Source of the DNA: Bugulina stolonifera
Taxonomy: Eukaryota; Bryozoa; Gymnolaemata; Cheilostomatida; Bugulidae
Reading direction: 5' to 3'
Assembly: GCA_935421135.1 (NCBI GenBank)
Contig: OW285192.1
Coordinates: 5,127,501 to 5,191,500, forward strand
Length of the DNA stretch: 64,000 bases
Shown here: in pieces, positions 58,301 to 63,176 of the stretch
Layout of the letters: the number at the start of each line of letters is the position of its first letter
How positions within the stretch are numbered: position 1 is the first letter of the stretch
Program-made: the position numbers and the translations under genes
The notes under the pieces: model-generated
The model's input: the letters and a program-made list of their open reading frames with translations, nothing else
Database searches by the model: none
Told to the model about the DNA's origin: nothing

Positions 58301-60691
58301 GAAAATCAATTTTTGAAGCCCTCCATCATTAAAACTTTTATATTTTTCAATGAGCAGAACAATTGGCTAATTGCATATACAGGTAAATATTGCAGATAAG
58401 AGCAAAAAATCACTTACTCAGTAAACATGAGTGTGTAAACTACCAACTTAGACAAGACGGTCAATTTAATTCAAAAATCATTTAGAACATTTGAACATTG
58501 AGGCAGCGAATTATTGCGCAATGTTGTTTACTACTACAATGTGCTTGTATACTCTGGAATGTAGTAGAATATTCTTTCAGCTGATTATGACTAATTGTTA
58601 TTGTAATGATGTAATATTTTGGTGGAGAACCTACTAGAACATTCTTCTCATATATATAAGCAAGCCCAATTTTTATACTAGTTAGTTAACTTCTAGCAAT
58701 AAACAAGGATATATTACACTACACACTACATCTTCTCTGCACTAGATAGACCAAGCTGTGTGTCACTTGATTATCTCTGACTACAGTGACTTCACCGAAC
58801 TCTCACAAGTACTACTATCTTGTGACAGTTATGATATTTATTAGTTTAATGTTGAAGAATAATTTACTCATGAGTATATGGGGGAGGGGGGGGGGATAAA
58901 CCAATTAACCATATGAGGTTATCGCTCTACTTTTCTCAAGCACCATTCTTGCGTGTGGAGTAGATTCATATTGCAGTTAGTGTTCATATCCACTTTTACC
59001 CCTCATAGTACTGCAGATTTAGTTGATTGCATTTGATGAAAGAATATTCATTGCTTGATGGATCATCCAGTTTTCGTATGTACATGCAATGCAGTTTCTA
59101 ATATACAGCAAATGTTACTTAAACTAACCAGCTTCCTTTTCACAGTCCTCCACTGTACCACCAAAACAAGTCCTTCTACTTATATCAGTCGTTGGCTTGA
59201 GATTCCAATCGGTCCATCTGGGTATTATATTAACTAGAGAAACAAATCAAAATACCCATAGCGTCATTGTGAATATGACTTCCTTATCCTGTACACATAA
59301 TTATACTGAAAAGAACTACATCATATATACATTGTAGAAACTAGAGTTAAGCTCTCTCAATTAACCCTAAGCTGCACTAATGGGGTTTAAAGGACCAAAA
59401 CAGTATGTTGTCTGCAGATTGAGTATACATGTACATGTACACATACATTGTAGATATATAACTATACGCAGGCTTTTATATATTTATCATACTATTGTAT
59501 CATACATGTGCTACGTTTAACTCAGTAATACTAGCACGAGTGCAGGAAGTGCTTGGTAGTGGTAGTGGGCTGCCAAGGTAAACTTCCACACATTACATAA
59601 AGAGTGAACAGCTAAGTAAAGCTCTTGTAGTTATTGGAGAGGAGGTAGGCCGAGGCTTAGACTCAATGAAGAGCCAAGGGTCGACGTAGGTTCTATAGCC
59701 TATACTCCAAGGAGTGTGGAAAGTATCTGTGCTGATCTAGAGACGTAGGCCTGATGCTAGATTCATTGAAGAATCCGGGATCGGCTTAGGTCCAATGGTT
59801 TATACTCACAAGGAGTGTAGAAAAAGATCCTAAATGAGTATGAGGACAAGCTCGGGCGCTGAGGTCTAAAAGACCAGGGCTGGAGCTGCCTGCCTGCAAG
59901 AGTAAGACCCTGTAGGTTGAGTTAGGAGATGTTGCTTTATTAGAGCGCAATCAACAACTGATTTGTACAGCAAAATGCGGGAGCTTTTATACATAAAAAA
60001 CTTCTGGCGAAAAGGGCTGATATGATATCGGGCGGTATGATAAGGTATCGTACCGAAAATTACATAGCAACATGGTGGAAAAACGCCCGAGGTCCAATCA
60101 TCAGAAGGTCGGCCTTGCACAAAAAGGGCTTATAATAAGGTAAAAAGGATAAGGAAGTAATTGCACACAGTAGTATAATTGACTACAGAAGAAGGCAAGG
60201 ACCTGATTGGTTAATAACTATACTATACACATTAGGCAAGCAGTAGTTGATAAGAGTAACAACAATATAATAAGTGCAAATGACAAGCATGTATAAGGAT
60301 TCATGCGTAATAATAGAATATTGGCACAAGATATAGTCCATGCGGCTGCAGGCTATGCCGATTCACTACAATAATATCTGTTACTGCATATTAGAAAATG
60401 TAGCATAACTTAACTACAATGAAAAATATGACATACGCATTTATACATTCTTGAGAAGCCAAGACACTGAAATTATGAAAAACACATTTCTAACAGATTG
60501 CAGCTGCACTTACGTGGGCAATAGTTTGAAGCGCACGATACCTCTATTGAGTCGGATTCTCCATAACACCTAACAAAGTCGTCCTTCACAAATTTAAGCT
60601 CACATTCCAACTTGACCTGCTTTCTATTAACATAAGGACTGCAGCACCCCATGTTGGCAGCTTTGAGTTGATTGTATATCTTCACAGGACT
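21246..60691 (-). CDS. Right receptor-like gene: lectin/TSP1/sushi/FN3-like single-pass protein (5' end outside window)
   Basis: Chained exons, 5' to 3': 60691-60514, 59233-59129, 56129-55929, 54992-54940, 54538-54379, 53729-53605, 51335-51221, 39375-39277, 39146-39000, 38405-38200, 38051-37940, 37700-37593, 37318-37142, 36841-36695, 36435-36274, 34584-34381, 34207-33995, 32999-32805, 30239-30051, 29140-29064, 28369-28238, 28050-28000, 27146-27038, 26865-26750, 26211-26063, 25253-25106, 24180-24053, 23959-23787, 23110-23053, 22829-22740, 22653-22564, 22342-21246. About 1,770 residues in total. Phases agree at every junction except 25106/24180, where a small exon is probably missed. The product is a cell-surface protein with a large ectodomain and a non-catalytic tail. 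Its domain mix suits adhesion, pathogen or self recognition. The 11.8-kb intron at 51.2-39.4 kb consists mostly of nested transposons. Confidence 0.75.
22564..22653 (-). CDS. Exon, juxtamembrane, duplicate copy 2
   Basis: A 30-codon phase 1-1 exon carrying NREYLPAEENGFDEIQPLTS. The tyrosine in an acidic setting may be a phosphorylation site. It is a sister of the exon at 22829-22740. Confidence 0.7.
22740..22829 (-). CDS. Exon, juxtamembrane, duplicate copy 1
   Basis: A 30-codon phase 1-1 exon carrying FGGEYSTAEMNEFDGIQP. Borders are AACAG and GTAGGA. Clearly related to the next exon by tandem duplication. Confidence 0.7.
23053..23110 (-). CDS. Exon, intracellular juxtamembrane
   Basis: A 58-bp exon (SWLKEFNKRRMSGAARANS), phase 0 to 1, which fits exactly between the membrane exon and the duplicated 90-bp exons. 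Basic and Ser-rich. Confidence 0.6.
23787..23959 (-). CDS. Exon with transmembrane helix
   Basis: After a short extracellular stretch (REWRSDLTVP) there is a ~23-residue hydrophobic segment (LVLSIAPFLITLAIGLTVVF) followed by the stop-transfer residues YKRRYPS. Borders are AACAG and GTAAGT; phase 1 to 0. This defines a type I single-pass protein. Confidence 0.85.
24053..24180 (-). CDS. Exon, membrane-proximal receptor-phosphatase-like FN3 region
   Basis: It reads FCNGPLKPGTTFCVKLRAFT, closely matching the membrane-proximal FN3 region of animal receptor-type tyrosine phosphatases (C-N-x-P-L-x-P-G-T-x-Y-x-x-K-x-R-A). It ends in phase 1 and joins the membrane exon. It needs a phase-2 partner upstream, so a small exon between 24,181 and 25,105 is probably missing. 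Confidence 0.8.
25106..25253 (-). CDS. Exon, receptor-phosphatase-like FN3 region
   Basis: It reads YFDNRNGTIRSYTLIVCEV, the N-G-x-I-x-x-Y-x-V-I-V-x-E pattern of the last FN3 domain in receptor tyrosine phosphatases. Acceptor TTTCAG, donor CAG|GTAATG; it joins in frame to 26211-26063. Confidence 0.8.
25254..26062. other. Intron with an antisense 104-codon ORF
   Basis: The intron holds a plus-strand ORF (25,695-26,009) without a recognised domain. It is more likely a decayed element or chance ORF than a gene. No repeats noticed. Confidence 0.35.
26063..27146 (-). CDS. Three exons forming an FN3-like domain
   Basis: Exons 27146-27038, 26865-26750 and 26211-26063 join in phases 1, 0 and 2. They read GRVQLEFVKGVKFDQLEVEH, SGKYTKEIELRAGFNYTLT and FRANASEDG. 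The last two give the G-x-x-Y-x-x-E-I-x-L-x-x-G-x-x-Y-x-L-x-F pattern of FN3 domains. Together with the next exons this resembles a receptor-phosphatase ectodomain base. Confidence 0.65.
28000..28050 (-). CDS. Small linking exon (51 bp)
   Basis: Phase 0-0 segment (KQSLNHAVGDTIT) between GTCCCAG and ACA|GTACAT. It links the last sushi exon to the FN3-like exons in frame. An alternative frame in the same place (CGWRYDYSTSTH) does not match neighbouring phases. Confidence 0.4.
28238..29140 (-). CDS. Sushi/CCP domain split over two exons
   Basis: Exons 29140-29064 and 28369-28238 join in phase 0. The cysteine pattern is ITCEEPG, FTCLPRFG, IQCGEDGFWNG and NPVC, a complete four-cysteine CCP with the conserved tryptophan. 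The intron between them contains a tRNA-derived SINE. Confidence 0.8.
28545..28812 (-). mobile_element. tRNA-derived SINE, minus orientation
   Basis: The head at 28812-28735 reads TGGCTTAGGAGTT (A-box-like) and GGTTCGAATCC (perfect B-box) spaced as in a tRNA, on the minus strand. A tRNA-unrelated body follows. It is not a functional tRNA gene: there is no fold-matching acceptor stem, and it lies in a receptor intron. Confidence 0.7.
29141..30050. other. Intron, nothing recognised
   Basis: Very AT-rich intron sequence between two sushi exons. No repeat or ORF of interest. Confidence 0.4.
30051..30239 (-). CDS. Sushi/CCP exon
   Basis: A 189-bp phase 1-1 exon encoding a full CCP: DCGDPGAG, YLCPYGYHDS, ITCTANGTWN and VAC. 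Borders AACAG and GTATGT. Confidence 0.9.
30632..31294 (+). mobile_element. Solo LTR, family A (plus orientation)
   Basis: A 663-bp LTR with TGTAATGG...CCATTACA termini and a perfect 4-bp ATAT duplication (30628-30631, 31295-31298). It carries a TATA box (CTATATAAAGGGC, near 30,968) and AATAAA at 31,022. It lies in antisense orientation within a receptor intron. No internal domain remains. Confidence 0.9.
31295..32804. other. Intron, nothing recognised
   Basis: AT-rich sequence following the solo LTR; no coding or repeat feature recognised. Confidence 0.4.
32805..32999 (-). CDS. Sushi/CCP exon
   Basis: A 195-bp phase 1-1 exon with the CCP cysteines in ICEHPP, ITCDEGYV, VTCTDGYV and LPC. Donor T|GTAAGT. 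Confidence 0.88.
33000..33994. other. Intron with antisense ORFs
   Basis: Plus-strand ORFs of 116 codons (33,224-33,574) and 64 codons (33,621-33,815) occur in this intron. They show no recognised domain and could be a degraded mobile-element fragment. Confidence 0.35.
33995..34207 (-). CDS. Sushi/CCP exon
   Basis: A 213-bp phase 1-1 exon: ECDEPGPGE, YECNAGYEIG, IICGPERQW and PPKC. A canonical CCP including the tryptophan before the last cysteine. Confidence 0.9.
34381..34584 (-). CDS. Sushi/CCP exon
   Basis: A 204-bp phase 1-1 exon: SCEEPKPG, YECDAGFVIEG, VECLDTESW and PVNC. Borders AATTAG and C|GTGAGT. Confidence 0.9.
34585..35317. other. Intron, nothing recognised
   Basis: AT-rich receptor-gene intron before the SINE insertion; no feature seen. 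Confidence 0.4.
35318..35990 (+). mobile_element. tRNA-derived SINE interrupted by MITE C
   Basis: The head reads TAGCATAGAGGTTTAGATG then GGTTTGATTCCCGG (B-box-like). Downstream segments (CAGGATAAAG, CCTCTGC, GAGCAGCC, CTTCATGCTGG in variant forms) match the SINE at 51.38-51.78 kb. The MITE at 35476-35745 splits this copy. Confidence 0.8.
35476..35745 (+). mobile_element. MITE family C, copy 2 (nested in SINE)
   Basis: ~270 bp with GGTGTA...ACACC termini next to TA. Its interior (GGCCGGTGTGTTCG, GCTCATCGGCA) matches the copy at 99-369. The interruption is clear from comparison with the intact SINE at 51.4 kb. Confidence 0.8.
36274..36435 (-). CDS. Sushi/CCP exon (second part)
   Basis: Phase 1-1, 162 bp: SYTCKLGYERV, ITCGVNGSWSD and PPRCD. 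The first CCP cysteine is supplied by the end of the preceding TSP1 exon (CCADPG), so this domain is split by an intron. Confidence 0.85.
36695..36841 (-). CDS. Thrombospondin type 1 exon
   Basis: A 147-bp phase 1-1 exon: NWSLWSEWSACDVSNSRQRT followed by RQC and paired cysteines. The W-x-x-W-x-x-W/C and R-x-R motifs define a TSP1 repeat. Its last codons begin the next CCP. Confidence 0.92.
37142..38051 (-). CDS. C-type lectin-like domain, three exons
   Basis: Exons 38051-37940, 37700-37593 and 37318-37142 join in phase 1. They carry the first cysteine (TDQCFAHF), AEDANSQC, the LW-SG middle, then FRWADGKSMNFTDWHGG, FCLYI and final YLCYV. The W-A-D-G...F-x-x-W core and the C-x-x-x-x-x-x-Y-L-C end match CTLDs. 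The calcium-site motifs EPN/QPD and WND are not evident, so sugar binding by the classical mode is doubtful. Confidence 0.9.
38200..38405 (-). CDS. Sushi/CCP exon
   Basis: 206 bp, phase 1 to 0: GCPFPSLP, ARCIPGYRMD, LRCTANDTWSP and PEC. Donor GTACGT. It joins in frame to the C-type lectin exons. Confidence 0.88.
38732..38932. repeat. 12-bp microsatellite (AAAATACAAACA)n
   Basis: About 16 head-to-tail copies of AAAATACAAACA with occasional T-to-G change. It gives long repeat-derived ORFs in several frames on both strands, none of them genes. Confidence 0.95.
39000..39375 (-). CDS. Two exons: linker and partial sushi-like domain
   Basis: Exon 39375-39277 (GLMDVTPVGYSSL) and exon 39146-39000 (FRCKEGFRNTDGTKY, ARC, NCP) join in phase 1. 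The latter fits the second half of a CCP. The donor of the first exon lies within a hairpin (39222-39278), so its exact end is uncertain. Confidence 0.6.
39450..40424 (-). mobile_element. Solo LTR, family B (minus orientation)
   Basis: ~975 bp between TGTAATG (39450) and TTTCACCACA (40424). On the minus strand it has TGTGGTGAAACAGCC at the 5' end and a polyadenylation-type AATAAAG near the sequence GTTGTTGATTGCGCT. Flanks are ATAT and ATGT. It shares its whole length with 59.5-60.4 and 63.2-64.0 kb. Confidence 0.82.
40425..41321. other. Intron segment between two LTR insertions
   Basis: AT-rich DNA of the large receptor intron with no recognised exon. It separates the solo LTR at 39.45-40.42 kb from the LTR that hosts the 9-kb element. 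Confidence 0.4.
41387..42615 (+). repeat. Left terminal inverted repeat of 9-kb element
   Basis: Order from the tip: AGTAGTATAG, three CCAAT-type boxes (CAACCAATCAC twice and CTGATTGG), a ~250-bp (CCACCG)n tract, a unique GC-rich segment, then AT-rich repeats with many AATAAA motifs. Poly-His/Arg/Pro and poly-Gly ORFs here are composition artefacts. A short duplication (CGATAAGAAGAAG) is present in this arm only. Confidence 0.92.
42300..43060. repeat. Degenerate ~85-100-bp tandem repeats rich in AATAAA
   Basis: Several copies of TTAAATAAACTTTTCACAAT followed by GTAGCAATAGAATAAATAAA and GTGCATGTGTTAAGTCAGCA. The first units are in the inverted repeat and also occur at 49.18-49.5 kb; later units are unique to the left side, downstream of the minus-strand gene. 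Confidence 0.85.
43181..46102 (-). CDS. Unrecognised Cys/His plus Ser/Thr-rich protein of the 9-kb element
   Basis: Exons: 46102-46100 (ATG at the end of exon 1, directly before GTGAGT), 45431-45294, 44730-44652 and 44541-43181 (TAA). Phases agree, giving 526 residues. The N-terminal 45 residues are strongly basic (KYQRKKYIRKIKTSKKG), possibly nuclear. Next come an acidic linker and a compact region with GLRFYVFVSDETKRR, CFLCNKNVRHRRGVH, ICFCYH and GKPCHRH that may bind zinc. The central 230 residues are Ser/Thr/Pro-rich with a ~70-residue internal duplication. The C-terminus is a helix-like AVEYYRSAIFHLKKNGY. I know no family that fits. It is divergent from the IkB-like gene and probably shares its regulation. 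Confidence 0.7.
45545..46090. repeat. ~330-bp tandem duplication in intron 1
   Basis: Two direct copies share TTTCTAAGCTCTGGTCACAC (variant CTTCTAAGCTCCGG), AGAATCAAAACAGTTTAATA and CCCAATGTTAACTCAAATGA in order, starting near 45,550 and 45,878. Confidence 0.8.
46210..46240 (-). promoter_or_regulatory. Putative promoter of the Cys/His gene
   Basis: On the minus strand CTGATTGG (inverted CCAAT box) is followed about 15 bp later by CCATAAAAG (TATA-like). It lies about 110 bp upstream of the start codon exon end, next to the satellite. Confidence 0.45.
46262..47565. repeat. Compound CGATGTG satellite between two divergent genes
   Basis: About 1.3 kb made of interchangeable 10-bp and 21-bp modules, all starting CGATGTG: CGATGTAACC, CGATGTGATT, CGATGTGTCC and CGATGTGTTTTCGACCTCCC. 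Modules keep a common core but vary in order. Lengths of 10 and 21 bases approximate one and two helical turns. It lacks stops in one frame, so a 439-codon ORF (IGGGRKHIG-type repeats) arises; I do not regard it as a gene. Confidence 0.92.
47590..47630 (+). promoter_or_regulatory. Putative promoter of the IkB-like gene
   Basis: CCAATCAG at 47590 and a consensus TATA box (CTATATAAAG) at 47621-47630 lie about 85 bp upstream of the ATG at 47716. The spacing is right for a core promoter with a short 5' UTR. The CAATCAG motif is shared with the divergent promoter at 46.23 kb. Confidence 0.7.
47716..49163 (+). pseudogene. IkB-like ankyrin-repeat gene with an in-frame TGA
   Basis: Exons: 47716-47993, 48138-48340, 48452-48711, 48807-48965 and 49059-49163 (TAA). 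All junctions are GT/AG and in phase, giving 335 codons including the stop. Residues 2-7 (ESGYGS) match the D/E-S-G-x-x-S phosphodegron that targets IkB proteins for removal. Five to six ankyrin units follow, with motifs TLLHLAVQ, DTPLHIAARLG, SVVHLIVE and APSHIAIENED. The C-terminus is short and acidic (TTSDEDE). This degron, ankyrin and acidic-tail order is that of IkB inhibitors of NF-kB. Codon 61 is TGA (47896-47898), so the gene is interrupted unless read through or a sequence variant. The introns show it was acquired as genomic DNA. Confidence 0.75.
49180..50399 (-). repeat. Right terminal inverted repeat of 9-kb element
   Basis: Inverted copy of 41387-42615, differing mainly in the length of the (CGGTGG)n tract and a missing short duplication. 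It starts only about 17 bp after the stop codon of the IkB-like gene, so that gene's polyadenylation signal must lie inside the repeat. Confidence 0.92.
51221..51335 (-). CDS. Exon, right receptor gene, unknown domain
   Basis: 115 bp, phase 0 to 1, between TTTCAG and A|GTAAGT. It reads ILKLPCCSHSFIPDRVDV with paired cysteines. It joins in frame over the 11.8-kb transposon-filled intron to the exon at 39375. Confidence 0.55.
51376..51775 (+). mobile_element. tRNA-derived SINE, intact copy
   Basis: Head GGTCTAGGGGTTAAGATGC (A-box region) and GGGTTCGATTCCCCGG (B-box), then a ~320-bp tRNA-unrelated body ending CACACCTAGCC...CCACCGACATAC. The same body is present at 35.3-36.0 kb. It is not a functional tRNA. 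Confidence 0.8.
51796..52562 (-). mobile_element. Solo LTR, family A (minus orientation)
   Basis: ~767 bp from TGTAATGG to GCCGTAACA with flanks ACTAT and ATTAT (imperfect duplication). It carries the shared GGCCGACC block, RC of AATAAA (TCTTTATT) and the TTTCAC block near 52,050. It lies in a receptor intron next to the SINE. Confidence 0.8.
52563..53031. other. Intron, nothing recognised
   Basis: AT-rich sequence between the solo LTR and MITE C copy 3; no exon seen. Confidence 0.4.
53032..53249 (-). mobile_element. MITE family C, copy 3
   Basis: GTGTCTCC...AAAGACAC inverted termini with TA on both sides (a TA target duplication). The interior (GCCGATGAGCTAGG, CCAAGAGGTCG) is the reverse complement of copies 1 and 2. 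Confidence 0.75.
53605..53729 (-). CDS. Thrombospondin type 1-like exon
   Basis: 125 bp, phase 1 to 0. It reads LSWADWVILPCDHRTNFYNK, RRRCAERSS, then CSPKIC. W-x-x-W, R-x-R-x-C and cysteine spacing fit a TSP1 repeat. Confidence 0.8.
53730..54378. other. Intron, nothing firm
   Basis: Intronic sequence with a short GAGAGAGAGA...CTCTCTCT inverted stretch near 53,800-53,845. No exon seen. Confidence 0.4.
54379..56129 (-). CDS. C-type lectin-like domain, three exons
   Basis: Exons 56129-55929, 54992-54940 and 54538-54379 join in phases 1, 0. They read CSCYTWGTKN, FAEANFSCYTNGG, HPVSLESVEEA, IWTSG, then VGWFTYLET, and finally GEKYGVICEK. The early cysteines, A-x-x-x-C, L-x-S/V-E-S and final I-C-E-K are CTLD signatures. 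The WND-type calcium loop is not seen. Confidence 0.82.
57163..57957 (+). CDS. Gag nucleocapsid-protease polyprotein of the LTR element
   Basis: 264 residues. Two CCHC zinc knuckles of C-x2-C-x4-H-x4-C type lie at about residues 64-103 (CYICDEVGHIAVIC, CSNCGVTGHSTMEC). A retropepsin domain follows, with active site RDTGCTAVIV and the later LVIGNIPGV motif. There is no capsid domain or polymerase. It ends TAA about 90 bp before the 3' LTR. It is the remnant of a gypsy-like element that would need enzymes in trans. Confidence 0.88.
   Translation: MVLLEKVSQMGKDLGLTDQKQSKIGGIEQVAEDADRYLAAHGRKLFMEKKATAHKDEEETRRCYICDEVGHIAVICPKRTQKHCSNCGVTGHSTMECKRSRQGNMKPGKVGAMKAIVKGGDDREPQEIEMDGKRYVTIVCCKQIGADENNVDVKMGYVNNQPAEVIRDTGCTAVIVKGKFVKPNQYTGAKREVRMVNNTAEQYSVASIEIRTPYYSGMVPAIVMNDPMYDLVIGNIPGVKSPSNPDPSFDKGDRYKMSKQVDNG
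58254..58508. mobile_element. 255-bp MITE nested in the 3' LTR
   Basis: Inverted termini CGCTGCCCCAATGTTCAAAT / (RC) CGCTGCCTCAATGTTCAAAT, flanked by AATT on both sides. The 5' LTR lacks it at the corresponding place, proving insertion after retrotransposition. Confidence 0.92.
58828..59128. other. Intron, nothing recognised
   Basis: Intron sequence after the LTR retrotransposon, with a G9 run near 58,887. No exon seen. Confidence 0.35.
59129..59233 (-). CDS. Thrombospondin type 1-like exon (short)
   Basis: 105 bp, phase 1-1. PRWTDWNLKP, then SRRTCFGGTVEDC. W-x-D-W and R-R-x-C suggest a shortened TSP1 repeat. Borders CTCTAG and G|GTTAGT. Confidence 0.6.
59496..60370 (-). mobile_element. Solo LTR, family B (minus orientation)
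   Basis: ~875 bp from TGTATCATAC to CGATTCACTACA. On the minus strand it starts TGTAGTGAATCGGC and carries GTATAAAAGC and GTTGTTGATTGCGCT shared with other copies. The flanks do not form a clear duplication, so the insertion is older or rearranged. Confidence 0.75.
60514..60691 (-). CDS. First in-window exon of right receptor gene
   Basis: 178 bp, phase 0 to 1, between ATTTAG and C|GTAAGT. It reads VKIYNQLKAANMGCCSP and later VRCYGESDS, VSCASNYCP. V-x-I-Y-N followed by C-C resembles galactose-binding (F5/8-like) domain strands, but six cysteines are more than usual. The upstream exon is outside the window. Confidence 0.6.
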
Positions 60692-62976
60692 CTAAATAAT
60701 TTACTACACAGTTCACACATGTTATGCTTGGATGCAATAAAAACTCTCTCCAAAACTTATAAATGATTGAAAAGGTACAAAACTGCCTGACTGGACCAAG
60801 CCAGGAATTCTGCGTAAGTCATTTACTGGCCTCTTCTATGTTAGCCTGGGGTTCTAGTCTACAAGACCCCTACCCTCTACTCGCACTGTTACACAGGCCA
60901 CCTTATATGGGAGAAATGATATTGTGGATTTATGTTAGGTAATCTTGGTCCATTGTGACTTATGCTACAACACTACCTCCTAGGTAAAGCATTATCCACA
61001 CAGCTAAGTTCCATTCCTGAGGGAGGTTGGTGAGCATACATTGTACATGTATATCTTAGCTAGATCAGCATATTGCAGATTAGCACAGATACTGTAATAG
61101 TCCCTGTGTTACACAAAGTACATGTACATGCACATGTAAATGTATTAGAGATCTCGCACACATAATCAAATGTCATTATCAAAAGGAAGTGATCACACAA
61201 TTCAAACTCATGCCTAATTCGAACCAATTATGGCAGTCTCTTTCAGTTTGAATTAGGAAGGTTCCACTGTATTTTAAACAATTTAAGTACATTTTGTAGA
61301 TGTGTCATCATGATGAAACCTACTGGTGTTCCTGTGACAAAAACTAACTTGTTGTTTTGACAAACCAAACAGCCAAACAAACCAAACAGAGAGGCACTCT
61401 TTAGCAGTATACTAATTTGGAGTTTACTATTTACAGATTACTATACAATGTATTGACCTTTTGTATTACCACATTTTGTATTACCACATTTTATACTGCC
61501 ACATTTTGCCAAAACCATGTACCTTTGTGGTTGTTAAATTAAAATCTATTTTTAGTGGAGTTCGTTAAATTAAAATCGAGTTTCATGTATGACCTTCTCA
61601 AGCCCATTTTGACCAAAATCAATATTTTTTAAATGCGTTCTAAAGTCCCGGTGTACAGTAATGTGCTTTGGAGCTATTTTGTATATTACTGCCATGCATG
61701 CATGCAAGCCAACTCCATGTATATAAATGAAGAATTTGCGTATGTTTTGCAATAGAAAAGAATGGGTGATAAATGTATAGTACACTGTAAATGGTCTTTA
61801 ATAAACCATTGGAAAACGCAACATAGTTGTCAGGGGCAGACTTGGGGTCCCACCCTCCCTACCATGGCGAGGCCCTTCACTCCCAATAAAAAAGTTAAAT
61901 TGGTTACTTATCCTCAAATTAGCTACATATTGATCATGAAATAAAGTATTAAAGTATTTATCTTCAATTCACAGGAAAGCTATTACTAATCTGTGAGCTT
62001 GATTCGCTACAGTTATAGTAGTAAACTAGCCACATCAGTTGATTCGTAACTGATGATATAAGACACAAACTTCCTACAGGAAGCTATTTAGGCTATATCA
62101 AAGACCATATAGTGTTGTTAGGAAACCAAGTCAGGAGCAAGAAGCCAGGAAGAAAAGTAAAAAGACAACTCTTCTCAATTAAGAGGCAAAATTAAGCCTG
62201 CAGTTTCTGTTGATCAAATACTGAATAAAGTCATGTAACCCATGTTCATGTTTATGCTTAAGTACAGGAAGCAGAGTGAGTTGTACCCATCGATCATAAT
62301 TCTGTTGCACACACTGACTCTATGCTGATATTCAATGGATACTCTGCTCAGCCTGCCGACAGTCAAATGATATGGGTGTGTATTTTAGAGTTGATGAAAT
62401 TTACTTACATGTTTGACGAAAGAGCCCCTGATAAAGCCCGGCATACACATCCATTTAGTCATAGATTACTATAATTTTATAATGTGATATACATTAAATA
62501 ACTATAAATACATGTAACTGTAAATAACTATAAAACTATAATATATAAGTTAAAACATATTAACATAAAAATATTTTAGGGCAGCAAATATTCATGTAAC
62601 AGGAACATATTTATTCAAAGTGTAAGTGTGCATAGATTTACTTCATTTAGTGAAAAATTCAGCATATAGCTTCGGCGGCCAGGGCGCTGCCTCGAACTCC
62701 GCCAGGGGGCTTAGGCTGCCCCCTGGACCCCCGGTCTGTTAGTAGAACCCTTCAAATTGAGCCAGATCTGTCTCTGTAGTTGTACATGTACATGTATATT
62801 CATAGCAAAACTGATTTAAAAGTTGCACAAGTATGGCTCACGTTTGCGGAACAGAGAATCAATATTGAACGCTGCATCGATATACTTATTTCCAATCATG
62901 GTCTGAAATTGATATTAAAATTTACCAAGTTTACTAAAGAAGCTGTGCGCTTCTGTTTGTGCATGGCCAAATGGCA
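60692..62976. other. Intron of right receptor gene, no exon recognised
   Basis: AT-rich. The first part is paralogous to positions 1-100 and 385-470. A CCAGGGGGC...GCCCCCTGG hairpin lies at 62,703-62,727 in a GC-rich patch, of a kind often found at repeat ends. No other repeat or coding exon is clear. Confidence 0.45.
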
Positions 62977-63168
62977 GTGTCTTGGTGACCTAATTGTCAG
63001 GCACAGACAAACTTTTTTCACAGAATCACAAACGCACCGGCCTAAGCTAAAAGTAAAGTCATTTTCCAAGCAAAACCCCAGATCGAGTAGCCATTTGACC
63101 CTAGGCTAAGCGACCATCTTAGGATTTCCATTTGCAATCCAGGCTAATCCAAAAGGTTATGAAAACAC
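62977..63168 (-). mobile_element. MITE family C, copy 4 (diverged)
   Basis: GTGTCTTGGTGACC...GGTTATGAAAACAC termini, with CAAACTTTTTTCAC, CACCGGCCTAAGC and AGTAGCC segments related to the other copies. It directly adjoins the solo LTR that starts at 63,177. Confidence 0.55.
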
Positions 63169-63176
63169 AAAAATAT

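Larger units (their letters stand above)
56534..58827 (+). mobile_element. LTR retrotransposon, gag-protease only (non-autonomous)
   Basis: The 5' LTR (56534-57074) and 3' LTR (58045-58827) start TGTCACAAATTCTGAGC and end CTTGTGACA. The target duplication GTTAT is perfect (56529-56533, 58828-58832). After the 5' LTR, TGGGGGCTGCTCCGGGAA resembles a tRNA-Pro-type primer-binding site. A purine tract (AAATGGGGGG) precedes the 3' LTR. The only gene is a nucleocapsid-protease fusion; reverse transcriptase, RNase H and integrase are missing. The 3' LTR is longer because of a MITE. Confidence 0.92.
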
